Source of the DNA: Parapedobacter flavus
GTDB lineage: Bacteria > Bacteroidota > Bacteroidia > Sphingobacteriales > Sphingobacteriaceae
DNA length: 64,000 nt
NCBI RefSeq assembly: GCF_035818675.1
Contig: NZ_JAYKZZ010000017.1
Location: 124,001 to 188,000 of the forward strand
Direction of reading: 5' to 3'
Shown one piece after another: positions 45,058 through 54,147 of the stretch. A program made the translations under genes and the position numbers. How positions within the stretch are numbered: position 1 is the first letter of the stretch; the number at the start of each line of letters is the position of its first letter. The notes beneath the pieces are model-generated. The model saw nothing but the letters and a program-made list of their open reading frames with translations. It ran no database searches and was not told the DNA's origin.

Positions 45058-45900
45058 CTATTCTTCTTTTATAAACAACGCCGCCGCCCAGCTATCCATC
45101 GTTTCATGGCCGGCATATACCAAACGGTGCTTCACCGCAGCTTCTTTCAACACACCCAGGTCATGCCCATCATAAAAGCCACTCATGTACAACACACCGC
45201 CCCGCCCCAATGACCCGGCATAATCTTCAAGCTGTTCCAACAGGATGTTGCGGTTGATATTCGCCAGAATCACATCAAACCGGCGCCCACGTATGAAGTC
45301 TGACGAACCGCACCCTGTCGCGATGTGCGGCACACCGTTCCTGATTTTATTTTCTTCCACACTGGCTACGCACACCGGGTCGTTGTCTATGGCTAACACC
45401 TGCTCCGCCCCCAATTTGGCGGCCAATATGGCGAGGATACCGGTGCCGCAGCCCATATCCAACACCTTTTTACCCGCAAGTGTTTCCGCCAACATTTGGC
45501 GCATCATCAACGAGGTCGTCTGGTGATGACCGGTACCAAATGCCATTTTAGGGTCGATAACGATTTCGTAGGGGTATTCGGGTGCCGCGGGATGGAAAGT
45601 AGCTCTTACATAGCATTGGTCGGCCACAACGACCGGTTCGAAATTGCGCTCCCAAACGTTATTCCAGTTCTGCGGCTCAATCTCATTGACCACGTATGAT
45701 ACTTCAAAGCCAATAGGCTGATGGATCAGCATCGACTCCAATGCCGAGCGGTCGAGCTGCTCCGATGCGATGTATGCCGCAAACCCACCATCACGGGTTT
45801 CGAACGTATCGAAACCCAAATCGCCAAGGTCGCTTATCAGGATGTCCTGATGCCAATCTTCACCACCTGTGCAGGAAAAAACGACTTCACTGTATCTCAT
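45058..45900 (-). CDS. prmA: Ribosomal protein L11 methyltransferase
   Basis: A 280-residue SAM-dependent methyltransferase. Motif I is VLDMGCGTGILAILAAK; the PrmA-specific blocks YEIVIDPKMAFGTGHHQTTS and DVILANINRNILLEQL are present. It methylates ribosomal protein L11. It lies 12 bases after tpiA and 2 bases before mpl in a tight operon. Confidence 0.94.
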   Translation of the reverse strand: MRYSEVVFSCTGGEDWHQDILISDLGDLGFDTFETRDGGFAAYIASEQLDRSALESMLIHQPIGFEVSYVVNEIEPQNWNNVWERNFEPVVVADQCYVRATFHPAAPEYPYEIVIDPKMAFGTGHHQTTSLMMRQMLAETLAGKKVLDMGCGTGILAILAAKLGAEQVLAIDNDPVCVASVEENKIRNGVPHIATGCGSSDFIRGRRFDVILANINRNILLEQLEDYAGSLGRGGVLYMSGFYDGHDLGVLKEAAVKHRLVYAGHETMDSWAAALFIKEE

Positions 45901-45912
45901 TATGGATGGGTA

Positions 45913-46689
45913 TCAACGATTGAATACTTTGGCGATGTCGATGAAATCGCGGGATTTTAAAGACGCCCCTCCAATGAGCCCGCCATCAATGTCGTCCTGT
46001 GCAAACAGTTCGGGTGCATTTTTGGGGTTGCAGCTCCCGCCATAGAGGATGGTGGTGCCGTTGGCCGCGTCTTGGTTATAGTGGCTGGCCACCTCATTGC
46101 GGATAAAAGCGTGCACTTCCTGTGCCTGCTCCGGCGTAGCGGTAAGCCCGGTTCCGATAGCCCACACGGGCTCATAGGCAAGGACAACGCGATCGAAGTC
46201 GGCATCTGCCAAATGAAAAATACCTTTTTCCAATTGGGTACGTATCACATCGAAATAGCGGTCGGATTCGCGTTCCTCCTGTGTTTCGCCAATACAGAAG
46301 ATGGGCGTAAGGCCGTGCTTCAATGCCGCATCCACCTTTTTGCTGAGCAAAACATCATCTTCCTGGAAATACGCGCGCCGCTCCGAGTGCCCCAAGATCA
46401 CATAGGTTGCACCCGTAGACTTCAGCTGCGACGCCGATATCTCACCGGTATACGCGCCCGACTCCTGGAAATAAATGTTCTGCCCACCAATGGCTACGCG
46501 CGATGTGCTACCGGCCAATTGGGCGAGACCATGGAGGTGGATAAACGGTGCGCAGACCACTACGCCTTGCTCGCCGATCAGCTCGTCGTTAGCCATATTC
46601 ACAATTTCAGAAAAAAGACTGACGCCCTGTTGGTAGTCGAGGTTCATTTTCCAGTTTCCGGCAACAATTTTCTTTCGTATCATATTCAT
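45913..46689 (-). CDS. tpiA: Triosephosphate isomerase
   Basis: A complete TIM of 258 residues (256 if translation starts at the second Met, 46683, which gives the usual MIRKKIVAGNWKMN start). Catalytic residues: Lys in GNWKMN, His in LGHSERR and Glu in AYEPVWAIGTG; the phosphate loop is YGGSCNPKN. It interconverts dihydroxyacetone phosphate and glyceraldehyde 3-phosphate in glycolysis and gluconeogenesis. 34 bases separate it from the upstream GlmU-like gene. Confidence 0.96.
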   Translation of the reverse strand: MNMIRKKIVAGNWKMNLDYQQGVSLFSEIVNMANDELIGEQGVVVCAPFIHLHGLAQLAGSTSRVAIGGQNIYFQESGAYTGEISASQLKSTGATYVILGHSERRAYFQEDDVLLSKKVDAALKHGLTPIFCIGETQEERESDRYFDVIRTQLEKGIFHLADADFDRVVLAYEPVWAIGTGLTATPEQAQEVHAFIRNEVASHYNQDAANGTTILYGGSCNPKNAPELFAQDDIDGGLIGGASLKSRDFIDIAKVFNR

Positions 46690-46723
46690 ATCATTATCGT
46701 GTAACAGTGTTTAACATTCGTTC

Positions 46724-47914
46724 TTAATCCCGTCTGTATTTCCGTGTCCGCTCAAATACAGCTGTTAGTAGGCGTCTTTCCACCGCATCAAGTCGGAGGT
46801 TACGCCGTTCATAGACAGCTTCCATTGTTTCCATAAACTTCTCCAACCGATAGGTCGAAAAACCGGCGCCACCACCCCAGGAGAAATCGGGAACAAACCG
46901 TGGAGCCATGCCCGTGGTATACACATTTGCTCCCACCCCCACTACCGTACCGGTATTGAACGCGGTATTGATGGCGCACCGTACGTGGTCGGCCATCACC
47001 ATACCGCAAAACTGCAAGCCAGTGTCCCGGTATCCGTCTTGGCTATAATCATATAAACACACGGATTTATAATTGTTCTTTAAATTCGAATTATTCGTGT
47101 CGGCCCCCCAGTTGCAACCCTCCCCCAGCACCGAACTTCCGAGGTAGCCATCGTGTCCCTTATTAGACCGCCCCCAGATCACGCAGGTGTTGAGCTCTCC
47201 GCCCACCCGCGAGTGGGGGCCCACCGATACGTTGCTGTAAATCCGGGTTCCCATTTTCACCTGTGCGCTTTCGCCCAATGCAAATGCGCCCCTGATCATG
47301 CTACCTTCCCAGACTTCGCTGTTTTTGCCTAAATAGATGGCGCCCCTGGTGCTGTTAAACGTAGCACATTCCGCCTGGGCACCTTCTTCGGCAAAAAATC
47401 GATCACCAATGAAACGGTTGCTTTCGGATAATATTGCCGACTTCCGCCCTGTGGTGAGCAAATCGAAATCCAGTTCGATCTGTTCGCCGTTTTTCAAGAA
47501 AATATCTTCGGGGTGGTTGATCACTACCACGGGATGGTGATGGTGTATGGGGGCATAGTCGGCCGGATTGGGCAGCTCGCCGTATTGCAGCGCTTCTGCA
47601 GCCGTACGCAAAGCAACAACCTCATCTCCGCACCACAATGCTTCGCCCGTGCGCAATGCCCGCGCCGCATCGACCAGGTGGCGGTCGGGACAGCAGTTAC
47701 CCCGCACAAGCATGATATCACCACTCAGGTGGCCCAGGCTATACTTCTCCTGCAGGTAGTCTTCCGTAAGAAATGAATAAGGAGCCCCCAACCACTTTGC
47801 CCATTTCTCGGCGATGGTGAGTATGCCCACTCGCAAATCGGCCACGGGACGCGTCAGCGCCAATGGATAAAGCCCTACCCGCCATTCCGCCTTGTCAAAT
47901 AAAACGATATGCAT
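46724..47914 (-). CDS. GlmU-like sugar nucleotidyltransferase/acyltransferase protein
   Basis: A 396-residue protein of the Bacteroidota GlmU-like family. The start (IVLFDKAEWRVGLYPLALTR) carries a shortened, divergent nucleotidyltransferase-like region, and the C-terminal half is a left-handed beta-helix of hexapeptide repeats (VWEGSMIRGAFALGESAQVK). It lacks the classic pyrophosphorylase Gly-rich loop of true GlmU, so enzymatic activity is uncertain. A role in UDP-GlcNAc or other nucleotide-sugar synthesis fits the operon, which ends in a peptidoglycan recycling gene. Confidence 0.8.
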   Translation of the reverse strand: MHIVLFDKAEWRVGLYPLALTRPVADLRVGILTIAEKWAKWLGAPYSFLTEDYLQEKYSLGHLSGDIMLVRGNCCPDRHLVDAARALRTGEALWCGDEVVALRTAAEALQYGELPNPADYAPIHHHHPVVVINHPEDIFLKNGEQIELDFDLLTTGRKSAILSESNRFIGDRFFAEEGAQAECATFNSTRGAIYLGKNSEVWEGSMIRGAFALGESAQVKMGTRIYSNVSVGPHSRVGGELNTCVIWGRSNKGHDGYLGSSVLGEGCNWGADTNNSNLKNNYKSVCLYDYSQDGYRDTGLQFCGMVMADHVRCAINTAFNTGTVVGVGANVYTTGMAPRFVPDFSWGGGAGFSTYRLEKFMETMEAVYERRNLRLDAVERRLLTAVFERTRKYRRD

Positions 47915-47940
47915 AGGTTTCCATTTAGAACGGCTAAAAT

Positions 47941-47975
47941 AAAAAAGTCCCGATAAAATATCGGGACTAATATTT
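47941..47975 (-). terminator. Intrinsic terminator of rpmE2
   Basis: A perfect 10-bp stem (47946-47955 with 47959-47968, agtcccgata/tatcgggact) with a 3-base loop and a T-run on the minus strand. A-rich and T-rich flanks make it potentially bidirectional. It separates L31 from the downstream GlmU-like operon. Confidence 0.9.
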
Positions 47976-47992
47976 TTTTACCAGTTGTCCGG

Positions 47993-48241
47993 TTACTTTT
48001 TGTTGTAACGGCTACGGAATTTGTCAATACGGCCTGCGGTATCAACCAATTTCATTTTTCCGGTATAGAATGGGTGGGAAGTGTGCGAAATTTCAAGCTT
48101 CACCAATGGATATTCATTTCCATCCTCCCACTGAGTGGTTTCTTTGGCCTCAATGCATGATTTCGTTACAAACGAGTAATCATTTGACATGTCCTTGAAA
48201 ACCACCAATCTGTAATTCGTTGGATGCAAGTCTTTCTTCAT
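47993..48241 (-). CDS. rpmE2: 50S ribosomal protein L31, type B
   Basis: An 82-residue type B L31 (MKKDLHPTNYRLVVFKDMSN). It lacks the CxxC zinc motif of type A L31, and has the type B extension ending in RIDKFRSRYNKK. Zinc-free L31 paralogues are often induced on zinc limitation, but no Zur site was recognised. It is a single-gene unit with the clearest promoter in the window and its own terminator. Confidence 0.95.
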   Translation of the reverse strand: MKKDLHPTNYRLVVFKDMSNDYSFVTKSCIEAKETTQWEDGNEYPLVKLEISHTSHPFYTGKMKLVDTAGRIDKFRSRYNKK

Positions 48242-48277
48242 TTTATCTTCGTGTTACTTTATTCCTAAATGAGGTCG

Positions 48278-48308
48278 CAAAGATAAGTTATTAGAATTTA
48301 ATTTCCAA
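48278..48308 (-). promoter_or_regulatory. Promoter of rpmE2, TTG-N20-TATCTTTG
   Basis: On the minus strand TTG (48306-48308) precedes TATCTTTG (48278-48285) by exactly 20 bases; the ATG is 36 bases downstream. Both boxes match the Bacteroidota consensus. Confidence 0.7.
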
Positions 48309-48349
48309 CAATACTTCGCTTAATCCTCAGCTATTTTGCCGCGCCAAGC

Positions 48350-49000
48350 TTATTGGAACACCAATTCACCGAAATACTGGGGCAGGTGGAAATTGGGAGT
48401 AGGGTTATCGATGGGATTCCATGCCACGTAATGCGGTTCGGGCAGGTCATCCCCGCACTTATAGAAATTGCCGGTGCAACGCATGCCCGCCAGCGACCTG
48501 ATGGTATGGGCTTCAAATACGGCCAGCGGGATATGAAGCAGCAGCCGCCATTCCGTATCTCCGTTTTCCAACGATTCCGTGGCTATGCTGCTAGTTGTTT
48601 TCACCTGTTCAATCGTTTCCCGTGGCAAACGCTTCCGCTCATTTCTCTGCGCCGAACCATAACCGATCAGTCCGGTCCCTATGCAATTGAACTCCAGGTT
48701 GTAATAATTCGACCCATCTAACGAAAAAAAGAACTCCACGCAACTGTCTTTATACACCGGGTCGTTCGTATCGCGGTAAACTGCTTTGACATGCTTTTCC
48801 TGCACCTCAAAAAACAGCAGGATACCCACTGCGGTGTGGGCCATCTTAAAATGTACCGAAGGGCGGTAAGGGAACGCCTTCCAAGGCACCTCCGTTAGCT
48901 CGGTTGCTCCCAAAGGAGCCATATTGGCCAGCAACTCCTCGGCTGTTGTATGGGGGGTAACGCCCCCTAAGAAAGGAATGGTCTTCGTCTTCATTGGCAT
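48350..49000 (-). CDS. CBM9-like carbohydrate-binding family protein
   Basis: A 216-residue protein built as one family-9 carbohydrate-binding-like beta-sandwich (KDSCVEFFFSLDGSNYYNLE is the conserved block). There is no signal peptide, so it is probably cytoplasmic. Bacteroidota encode many such free-standing CBM9-like proteins near sugar genes; function is unclear. It follows the kinase-like gene by 23 bases on the same strand. Confidence 0.82.
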   Translation of the reverse strand: MPMKTKTIPFLGGVTPHTTAEELLANMAPLGATELTEVPWKAFPYRPSVHFKMAHTAVGILLFFEVQEKHVKAVYRDTNDPVYKDSCVEFFFSLDGSNYYNLEFNCIGTGLIGYGSAQRNERKRLPRETIEQVKTTSSIATESLENGDTEWRLLLHIPLAVFEAHTIRSLAGMRCTGNFYKCGDDLPEPHYVAWNPIDNPTPNFHLPQYFGELVFQ

Positions 49001-49023
49001 TTATTTTATCCGGCTGTTCGCTA

Positions 49024-50148
49024 TCACTGGTACCATTCGGCCACACGCGATACGATAGCCCGCAACTCCGTTTCGTGGGCCTCGAGTTCGCTTACCAGCT
49101 TAAGCTGTGCACACGTGCGTTGCAGATTATGGTCGGCATGTTGCACTTTATAATAATGGTCGCCTTCCAAAAAGTCGGTAAGGAACCGCACCGCCTGCAT
49201 ATAGGGGAATAACAGTACCCCTTCCATCAACGAGGCAACCTCGGCCGCGGTAAGGAAATAATGGGCTTCCTCGAAATAACCTTCTGCATAGGCCTCAAAT
49301 AGGGGGATATTCAGCTGCACATTATCCAGATCGGCCTCATCCTCCGCAGCGCGGTTAATGATGGTCCGTATGGCATCCCCAAAGTCGTATGCCACGTACC
49401 CCGGCATTACCGTATCCAGGTCAATCACACATTGCGCGCGGTCATTGGCATCCAGCAACACGTTGTTGAATTTGGTGTCGTTGTGTGTAATCCGCACAGG
49501 CAATCGGCCCTGGGCCGCCAAGTCCAAAATGGTGTGCATGCGCTGTTCCCGTGCTTTGATAAAAGACAGTTCCGGCTGCACCCGTTCAACACGGCCTGCG
49601 GTGTCTGCGGCCACCGCGCGACCAAGCTGGGCCAGTCGATTGCCGATATGGTGGAAATCGGGCAGTACTTCGTGGATGAGCCCCACATCCAGATCGACCA
49701 GCATCCGCTGAAATTGCCCGAACGCCCGGCCACCTTCCAGCGCCTGCTGCGGGTTCTCCACGATATCATAGCTTCGCGTTCCATCCAACAAGATAAACAT
49801 CCGCCAGAAATTATGTTGCTCGTCCCGATAATACGGTTCGTTATCCGTAGTCGGTATCAGCGTCAGCACACGGCTGTCAAGGCGGTGGCTTCCCTTGGCT
49901 TCCAACGCGTAACGCGCCCTCAAATGACCGGTTACCCGCTGGATATTATCCATCACCGCTGCAACGTCTTTGAAAACATGATGGTTCACCCGCTGCAGCA
50001 GGTATTGCTTCCCCCCCGGTTTGTCGGTTGCCACCCGGAAGGTATCGTTGATGTGCCCCGACCCAAATGCGGAGACATTTACCACCTTACCTTCCATATC
50101 AAATTCACTGGCCAATAAGGCTAATTGCGCTGGATTAAAATCGTTCAT
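49024..50148 (-). CDS. APH-fold kinase, NahK-like (N-acetylhexosamine or sugar kinase)
   Basis: A 374-residue phosphotransferase of the aminoglycoside/choline kinase fold. GSGHINDTFRV is the nucleotide loop, THNDTKFNNVLLD the catalytic loop with Asp and Asn, and CVIDLDTVMPG the metal-binding DxD segment. The nearest described role is anomeric N-acetylhexosamine 1-kinase (NahK), rather than antibiotic modification. Co-directional with the CBM9-like gene, so probably one sugar-salvage unit (inference). Confidence 0.85.
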   Translation of the reverse strand: MNDFNPAQLALLASEFDMEGKVVNVSAFGSGHINDTFRVATDKPGGKQYLLQRVNHHVFKDVAAVMDNIQRVTGHLRARYALEAKGSHRLDSRVLTLIPTTDNEPYYRDEQHNFWRMFILLDGTRSYDIVENPQQALEGGRAFGQFQRMLVDLDVGLIHEVLPDFHHIGNRLAQLGRAVAADTAGRVERVQPELSFIKAREQRMHTILDLAAQGRLPVRITHNDTKFNNVLLDANDRAQCVIDLDTVMPGYVAYDFGDAIRTIINRAAEDEADLDNVQLNIPLFEAYAEGYFEEAHYFLTAAEVASLMEGVLLFPYMQAVRFLTDFLEGDHYYKVQHADHNLQRTCAQLKLVSELEAHETELRAIVSRVAEWYQ

Positions 50149-50267
50149 AAAAAGGAAAACCAGTATCTTCTACTTAACTGAGGTGCAATATGCAAATTAG
50201 CCTACGAATAACCATATCATTTCACCAAACAATCGTTTGCGCTATTTACCATTTATTTACCGGGCAT

Positions 50268-50300
50268 AAAAAAGCCCCCGAAATTTTCATTCCGAGGGGC
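50268..50300 (-). terminator. Intrinsic terminator of pckA
   Basis: gcccc/ggggc stem (50274-50278 with 50296-50300) extended imperfectly toward the loop, followed on the minus strand by six T residues (50268-50273). It starts 22 bases after the pckA stop. Confidence 0.85.
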
Positions 50301-50322
50301 CTACGTGTGATTTATTAAACGA

Positions 50323-51939
50323 TCAAACCAAAGAAGTAGATTCCATTATTATCGGTGAAGCATCCAACACATCCTTGCTCACCTCCGTTCCATACCGCTT
50401 GAAATTATCGATGAAGCGCCCGGCCAGCTGGTTGGCTTTTGCATAATAGGCATTCTCATCTGCCCACAATTGCACGGGGTCAAGTACCGCGTCGGGCACA
50501 TCGGGGCAGCTCGTTGGATACCGGAGCCCAAACACCGGATGGGTGTGGAACGTGGCTTCCTTCAGCACGCCCGTCAAAGCGGCTTTGATAATGGATCGCG
50601 TATAAGCCAGTTTAATCCGGCGACCTACACCGTATGGACCGGCTATCCACCCGGTATTGACCAACCATACATTGATGGCACTGCCCGACAAGCGCTCTCG
50701 CAGCAGCTCAGCATATTGCGCCGGGTGCAAGGGCAGGAAGGCTTCGCCGAAGCAGGCCGAAAAGACTGCCTTGGGTTCCTTCACTCCCTCCTCGGTTCCC
50801 GCCACTTTAGCCGTATAGCCCGACATGAAGTGGTACATGGCCTGCGTGGTAGACAGCAACGACACGGGCGGGAGTACCCCGAAAGCATCGGCGGTAAGGA
50901 AGAAAATATCTTTGGGCGCCGATGTTTGGCCGAGCGTCACGCTGCCCATGATATGGTCTATCGGATAGGCCACACGGGTATTTTCCGTTTTAGACACGTC
51001 TTCATAATCCGGCAAGCGCGTACCTGGAACATAACGGATATTCTCTACCAGCGCACCGAAACGCACAGCATTAAAGATCTCTGGCTCCTTGCTTTCATCC
51101 AATCCGACACATTTGGCATAACATCCGCCTTCAAAATTAAAAATACCATGGTCGCTCCAGCCGTGTTCATCGTCGCCCACCAACATTCGGCTTTTGTCGG
51201 CCGACAGCGTTGTTTTGCCTGTCCCCGACAATCCGAAAAACAGGGCGGTGTGCCCCCGGGTATCCGTGTTTGCCGCACAGTGCATGGAAAGCACCTGCTT
51301 TTGCAGCGGCAGTATAAAATTCATGACGGAGAAGATGCCCTTTTTAATTTCCCCCGTGTAGCCCGTTCCGGCAATCAACACAACTTGCTGCGTAAAATTG
51401 ATGATCACGAAATTGGGATGGTGCAGCCCATAACGTTCGGGATCAGCACAGGTGTAACCGGGAGCCGCAAGGATAGACCATTCCGGCCGTGACGCCGGAT
51501 CGGGCGATGTTGGCCGGATAAAGAGATTATTGACGAACACGCTTTGGTAGGCCGTTTCGGTCACGGTCCGGATCCCTATACTGTACGACGGGTCGGCACC
51601 CGCAATAGCGTCGCGCACGAAAATCTCCTTATCGCTTAAATAGGTTCCGACTTCCTGAAACAGGTGGGCAAACGATTCGGTTGATATCGGCTGGTTGATG
51701 TCGCTCCACCACACGGCATCTTCCGTCAATGGGTCGGCCACAATGAAGCGATCGTAAGGTGTCCGGCCGGTAAAGCGGCCGGTGTCTGCAGCTAATGCGC
51801 CCGACGCCGACAGGCTTCCTTCCCCGGTGAGAACGGCATGCTCAACCAGCTCCGCCACGCTTTGTTGATAGTGTACCTTTTCACTGTTCCCGATAAAAAG
51901 GTAATCCAGCTCTGGAATAGCTTTTTTTGAAGCATTCAT
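50323..51939 (-). CDS. pckA: Phosphoenolpyruvate carboxykinase (ATP)
   Basis: A 538-residue ATP-dependent PEPCK that turns oxaloacetate into PEP for gluconeogenesis. The PEPCK-specific loop GLSGTGKTTLSADKSRMLVG and the GRTPYDRFIV block are present, along with the C-terminal KLAYTRSIIKAALTG. The ATG at 51939 (MNASKKAIPEL) is preferred over the longer frame to 51969. It stands alone with its own promoter element and terminator. Confidence 0.96.
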   Translation of the reverse strand: MNASKKAIPELDYLFIGNSEKVHYQQSVAELVEHAVLTGEGSLSASGALAADTGRFTGRTPYDRFIVADPLTEDAVWWSDINQPISTESFAHLFQEVGTYLSDKEIFVRDAIAGADPSYSIGIRTVTETAYQSVFVNNLFIRPTSPDPASRPEWSILAAPGYTCADPERYGLHHPNFVIINFTQQVVLIAGTGYTGEIKKGIFSVMNFILPLQKQVLSMHCAANTDTRGHTALFFGLSGTGKTTLSADKSRMLVGDDEHGWSDHGIFNFEGGCYAKCVGLDESKEPEIFNAVRFGALVENIRYVPGTRLPDYEDVSKTENTRVAYPIDHIMGSVTLGQTSAPKDIFFLTADAFGVLPPVSLLSTTQAMYHFMSGYTAKVAGTEEGVKEPKAVFSACFGEAFLPLHPAQYAELLRERLSGSAINVWLVNTGWIAGPYGVGRRIKLAYTRSIIKAALTGVLKEATFHTHPVFGLRYPTSCPDVPDAVLDPVQLWADENAYYAKANQLAGRFIDNFKRYGTEVSKDVLDASPIIMESTSLV

Positions 51940-51974
51940 GGCAATAATTCTATATGTGTATTGATTCAACGCGA

Positions 51975-51982
51975 CAAATGTA
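51975..51982 (-). promoter_or_regulatory. -7 element of pckA
   Basis: On the minus strand TACATTTG matches TAnnTTTG, 35 bases upstream of the ATG at 51939. No TTG at 20 bases. The rest of 51983-52168 is AT-rich with no gene. Confidence 0.4.
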
Positions 51983-52168
51983 GAAATTAAATAATCATAT
52001 TATAAAGTAAAATTACCTGAAAATCAGCTTTTTGTAAATTATACACTAAGTCAACATACTGTATATCAATACTGTTTATCGTTTTAGCTTACTTATATAA
52101 AATAATATTGGTTTATTATGCGGAAACGTTTTACAAGATTGAGCAAGCTTTTTTGCGCTTTAGTGACA

Positions 52169-52176
52169 TAGTTTTG
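52169..52176 (+). promoter_or_regulatory. -7 element of the MBL-fold hydrolase gene
   Basis: TAGTTTTG matches TAnnTTTG, 49 bases before the ATG at 52226. The nearest TTTG upstream is only 13 bases away, so the -33 box is uncertain. Confidence 0.35.
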
Positions 52177-52225
52177 CAGGTATTCTTTACCTTTATCCAT
52201 TGACCAACAACGGCAATAGACGACT

Positions 52226-53080
52226 ATGGAACTGTATCCCATTGACACTGGATTATTTAAGCTCGACGGTGGCGCCATGTTCGGCGTTGTACCCAAATCA
52301 ATCTGGCAACGCACCAACCCTGCCGACGACCGGAACATGTGCACCTGGGCGGCGCGCCTCCTACTGATCAAGGAAGGCGAGCGGCTTACCCTGGTTGACA
52401 CCGGCTTGGGCAATAAACAAAGTGAGAAGTTTTTCAGCCATTATTACCGCCACGGCGAAGACACCCTGGATAGCTCGCTGGCCAAGCACGGGTTCCACCG
52501 GGACGACATTACCGACGTGTTTCTTACACACCTCCATTTCGACCACGTGGGGGGCGCCATTACGCACGAGGCGAACCGCCTGGTGCCGGCATTCAAGAAC
52601 GCCACCTATTGGAGCAATAAACAGCACTGGGATAGTGCGCTTTTCCCCAACCATCGCGAAAAAGCTTCTTTCCTGCAGGAAAACATCATACCGCTTTACG
52701 AGAGTGGGCAGCTGCGATACATCGACGTGGAAGACGGGGTTCGGTTTTCCGACAACATCACGGTCCGCTTCGCATATGGACACACCGATGCCATGATGCT
52801 CCCGCAGATCAACTATAACGGAAGGACGTTGCTATACATGGCCGACCTCCTACCTTCCGCCAGCCACATCCCCCTCCCCTATGTGATGAGCTACGACGTG
52901 CAGCCGCTCATTACCATGGAAGAGCGCAAAAACTATTGGCAGGAATCCATAGACAATGATTACGCACTCTTTTTAGAGCACGACCCCGTTAACGAGTGCT
53001 GCACCATCCAGCTGACGGACAAAGGGTACCGGCTGAAGGAGACCTTTTCGCTGCAGGATTGGCTGGATGGGCGTAAATAA
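52226..53080 (+). CDS. MBL-fold metallo-hydrolase
   Basis: A 284-residue metallo-beta-lactamase-fold hydrolase. The metal motif THLHFDHVGG is complete, and later ligands include GHTDAM, an Asp in MADLLPS and a His in EHDP. There is no signal peptide, so it is cytoplasmic. Close relatives include lactonases such as those acting on acyl-homoserine lactones, but the substrate cannot be inferred. It ends 9 bases from the convergent nucleoside hydrolase. Confidence 0.9.
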   Translation: MELYPIDTGLFKLDGGAMFGVVPKSIWQRTNPADDRNMCTWAARLLLIKEGERLTLVDTGLGNKQSEKFFSHYYRHGEDTLDSSLAKHGFHRDDITDVFLTHLHFDHVGGAITHEANRLVPAFKNATYWSNKQHWDSALFPNHREKASFLQENIIPLYESGQLRYIDVEDGVRFSDNITVRFAYGHTDAMMLPQINYNGRTLLYMADLLPSASHIPLPYVMSYDVQPLITMEERKNYWQESIDNDYALFLEHDPVNECCTIQLTDKGYRLKETFSLQDWLDGRK

Positions 53081-53089
53081 GCCACCAGC

Positions 53090-54097
53090 TTACTTAACGG
53101 GCGTGTGCAACATCAGCTCTTCAACGGCATCCGCCGTATGCTGGTAAGGGTATTTGTGCACGATGAAACGGTGGCCCGCGTCGGTCGTCGGGTCCCATGC
53201 GTTGTTCCCTTTTTCATCCACCATAAACTTTCCCGGCCCGTTTACATAGAAATAATCTGTGGGTTTACGAACCGCTATCAATACGGCGGTCTGATCCCAC
53301 GATTGGCGGTTGGCCACCGGTTCGTTGGCATAGGTTTCCAGGTTGATTTGATACGCTTTGGTTACCGGTCCGTCATCACTACGTGCAGCCACCTGGCCGC
53401 CCGTAAGGATCTTCGATCCGATTTCAAAGCCGCTGAATAATATGGGCGTGGGCCAATTCTGAAAGGTGTTGATGGAAGCTGGCGCATCTTTGTACACGTT
53501 GAATTCTATCCCATCTGGAAATGCACCGGCCATGGCAACAAGCTGCTTCACCTTGGCTTTCACCAAATCCATGCCGTTCAACTCGGAATATTGATCGGGC
53601 TGAGAATCTAAAAGTCCACTAAGGTTTGAAAGGAACCCTACGGTAACGATGGTTACGCTATGGTCGGGCTGGTTCGCGAGCACCTCCCGATATACACTTA
53701 CGGCATCGGGGTACGTTTTGTCGGCGAGCTCGGGAGCATAGGTGTTGACCAGCGTATCGTTCCACCCGTTCTCGGCCGTAAAATCGGGCGCACTTTGGGG
53801 GGCCTTGCCTACGGGTAGGTCAGGGCGACCGAAATACTTATTGAACACCTCAATTGTCGGGGCAATAGATGGATGTGCATCGCTGGCAACGGTAGCCAGG
53901 ATTTCACATTCGCCGCTATCGGCCAGCGCGTGGAGCAGCGCAATGGCGCCGACGTCGTCGTAATCGGGGCCCATATCGGTATCGAAGATGATCTTGGGCG
54001 CTTCTCCAGTAGTAGATGCTACCTGGTCATTCGGTGGTGTGGAACATGCGGCACCGCAAAGAATGGCACTTAGAAGGAAAAATGTAGGAGCTTTCAT
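53090..54097 (-). CDS. Exported nucleoside hydrolase (lipoprotein)
   Basis: A 335-residue inosine/uridine-preferring nucleoside hydrolase homologue with a signal ending in GAAC (Cys18). The calcium-binding Asp cluster DTDMGPDYDDVGA at about residue 40 is intact, and the late block ...WDQTAVL matches the family. It splits ribonucleosides to base and ribose in the periplasm or at the cell surface. It is the last gene of the four-gene ribose salvage operon, 50 bases after the ADP-ribosylglycohydrolase. Confidence 0.9.
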   Translation of the reverse strand: MKAPTFFLLSAILCGAACSTPPNDQVASTTGEAPKIIFDTDMGPDYDDVGAIALLHALADSGECEILATVASDAHPSIAPTIEVFNKYFGRPDLPVGKAPQSAPDFTAENGWNDTLVNTYAPELADKTYPDAVSVYREVLANQPDHSVTIVTVGFLSNLSGLLDSQPDQYSELNGMDLVKAKVKQLVAMAGAFPDGIEFNVYKDAPASINTFQNWPTPILFSGFEIGSKILTGGQVAARSDDGPVTKAYQINLETYANEPVANRQSWDQTAVLIAVRKPTDYFYVNGPGKFMVDEKGNNAWDPTTDAGHRFIVHKYPYQHTADAVEELMLHTPVK

Positions 54098-54147
54098 AAA
54101 GACAATAATATAATAATTTGATTAATATACGTACTTTTTTAAACCGT

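Noticed and set aside
49024..50148. Aminoglycoside resistance gene
   Set aside because: The fold is shared, but the sequence and the CBM9-like neighbour fit a sugar kinase of the NahK type better.
50470..51492. 340-codon plus-strand frame opposite pckA
   Set aside because: Antisense shadow of a confidently identified enzyme.
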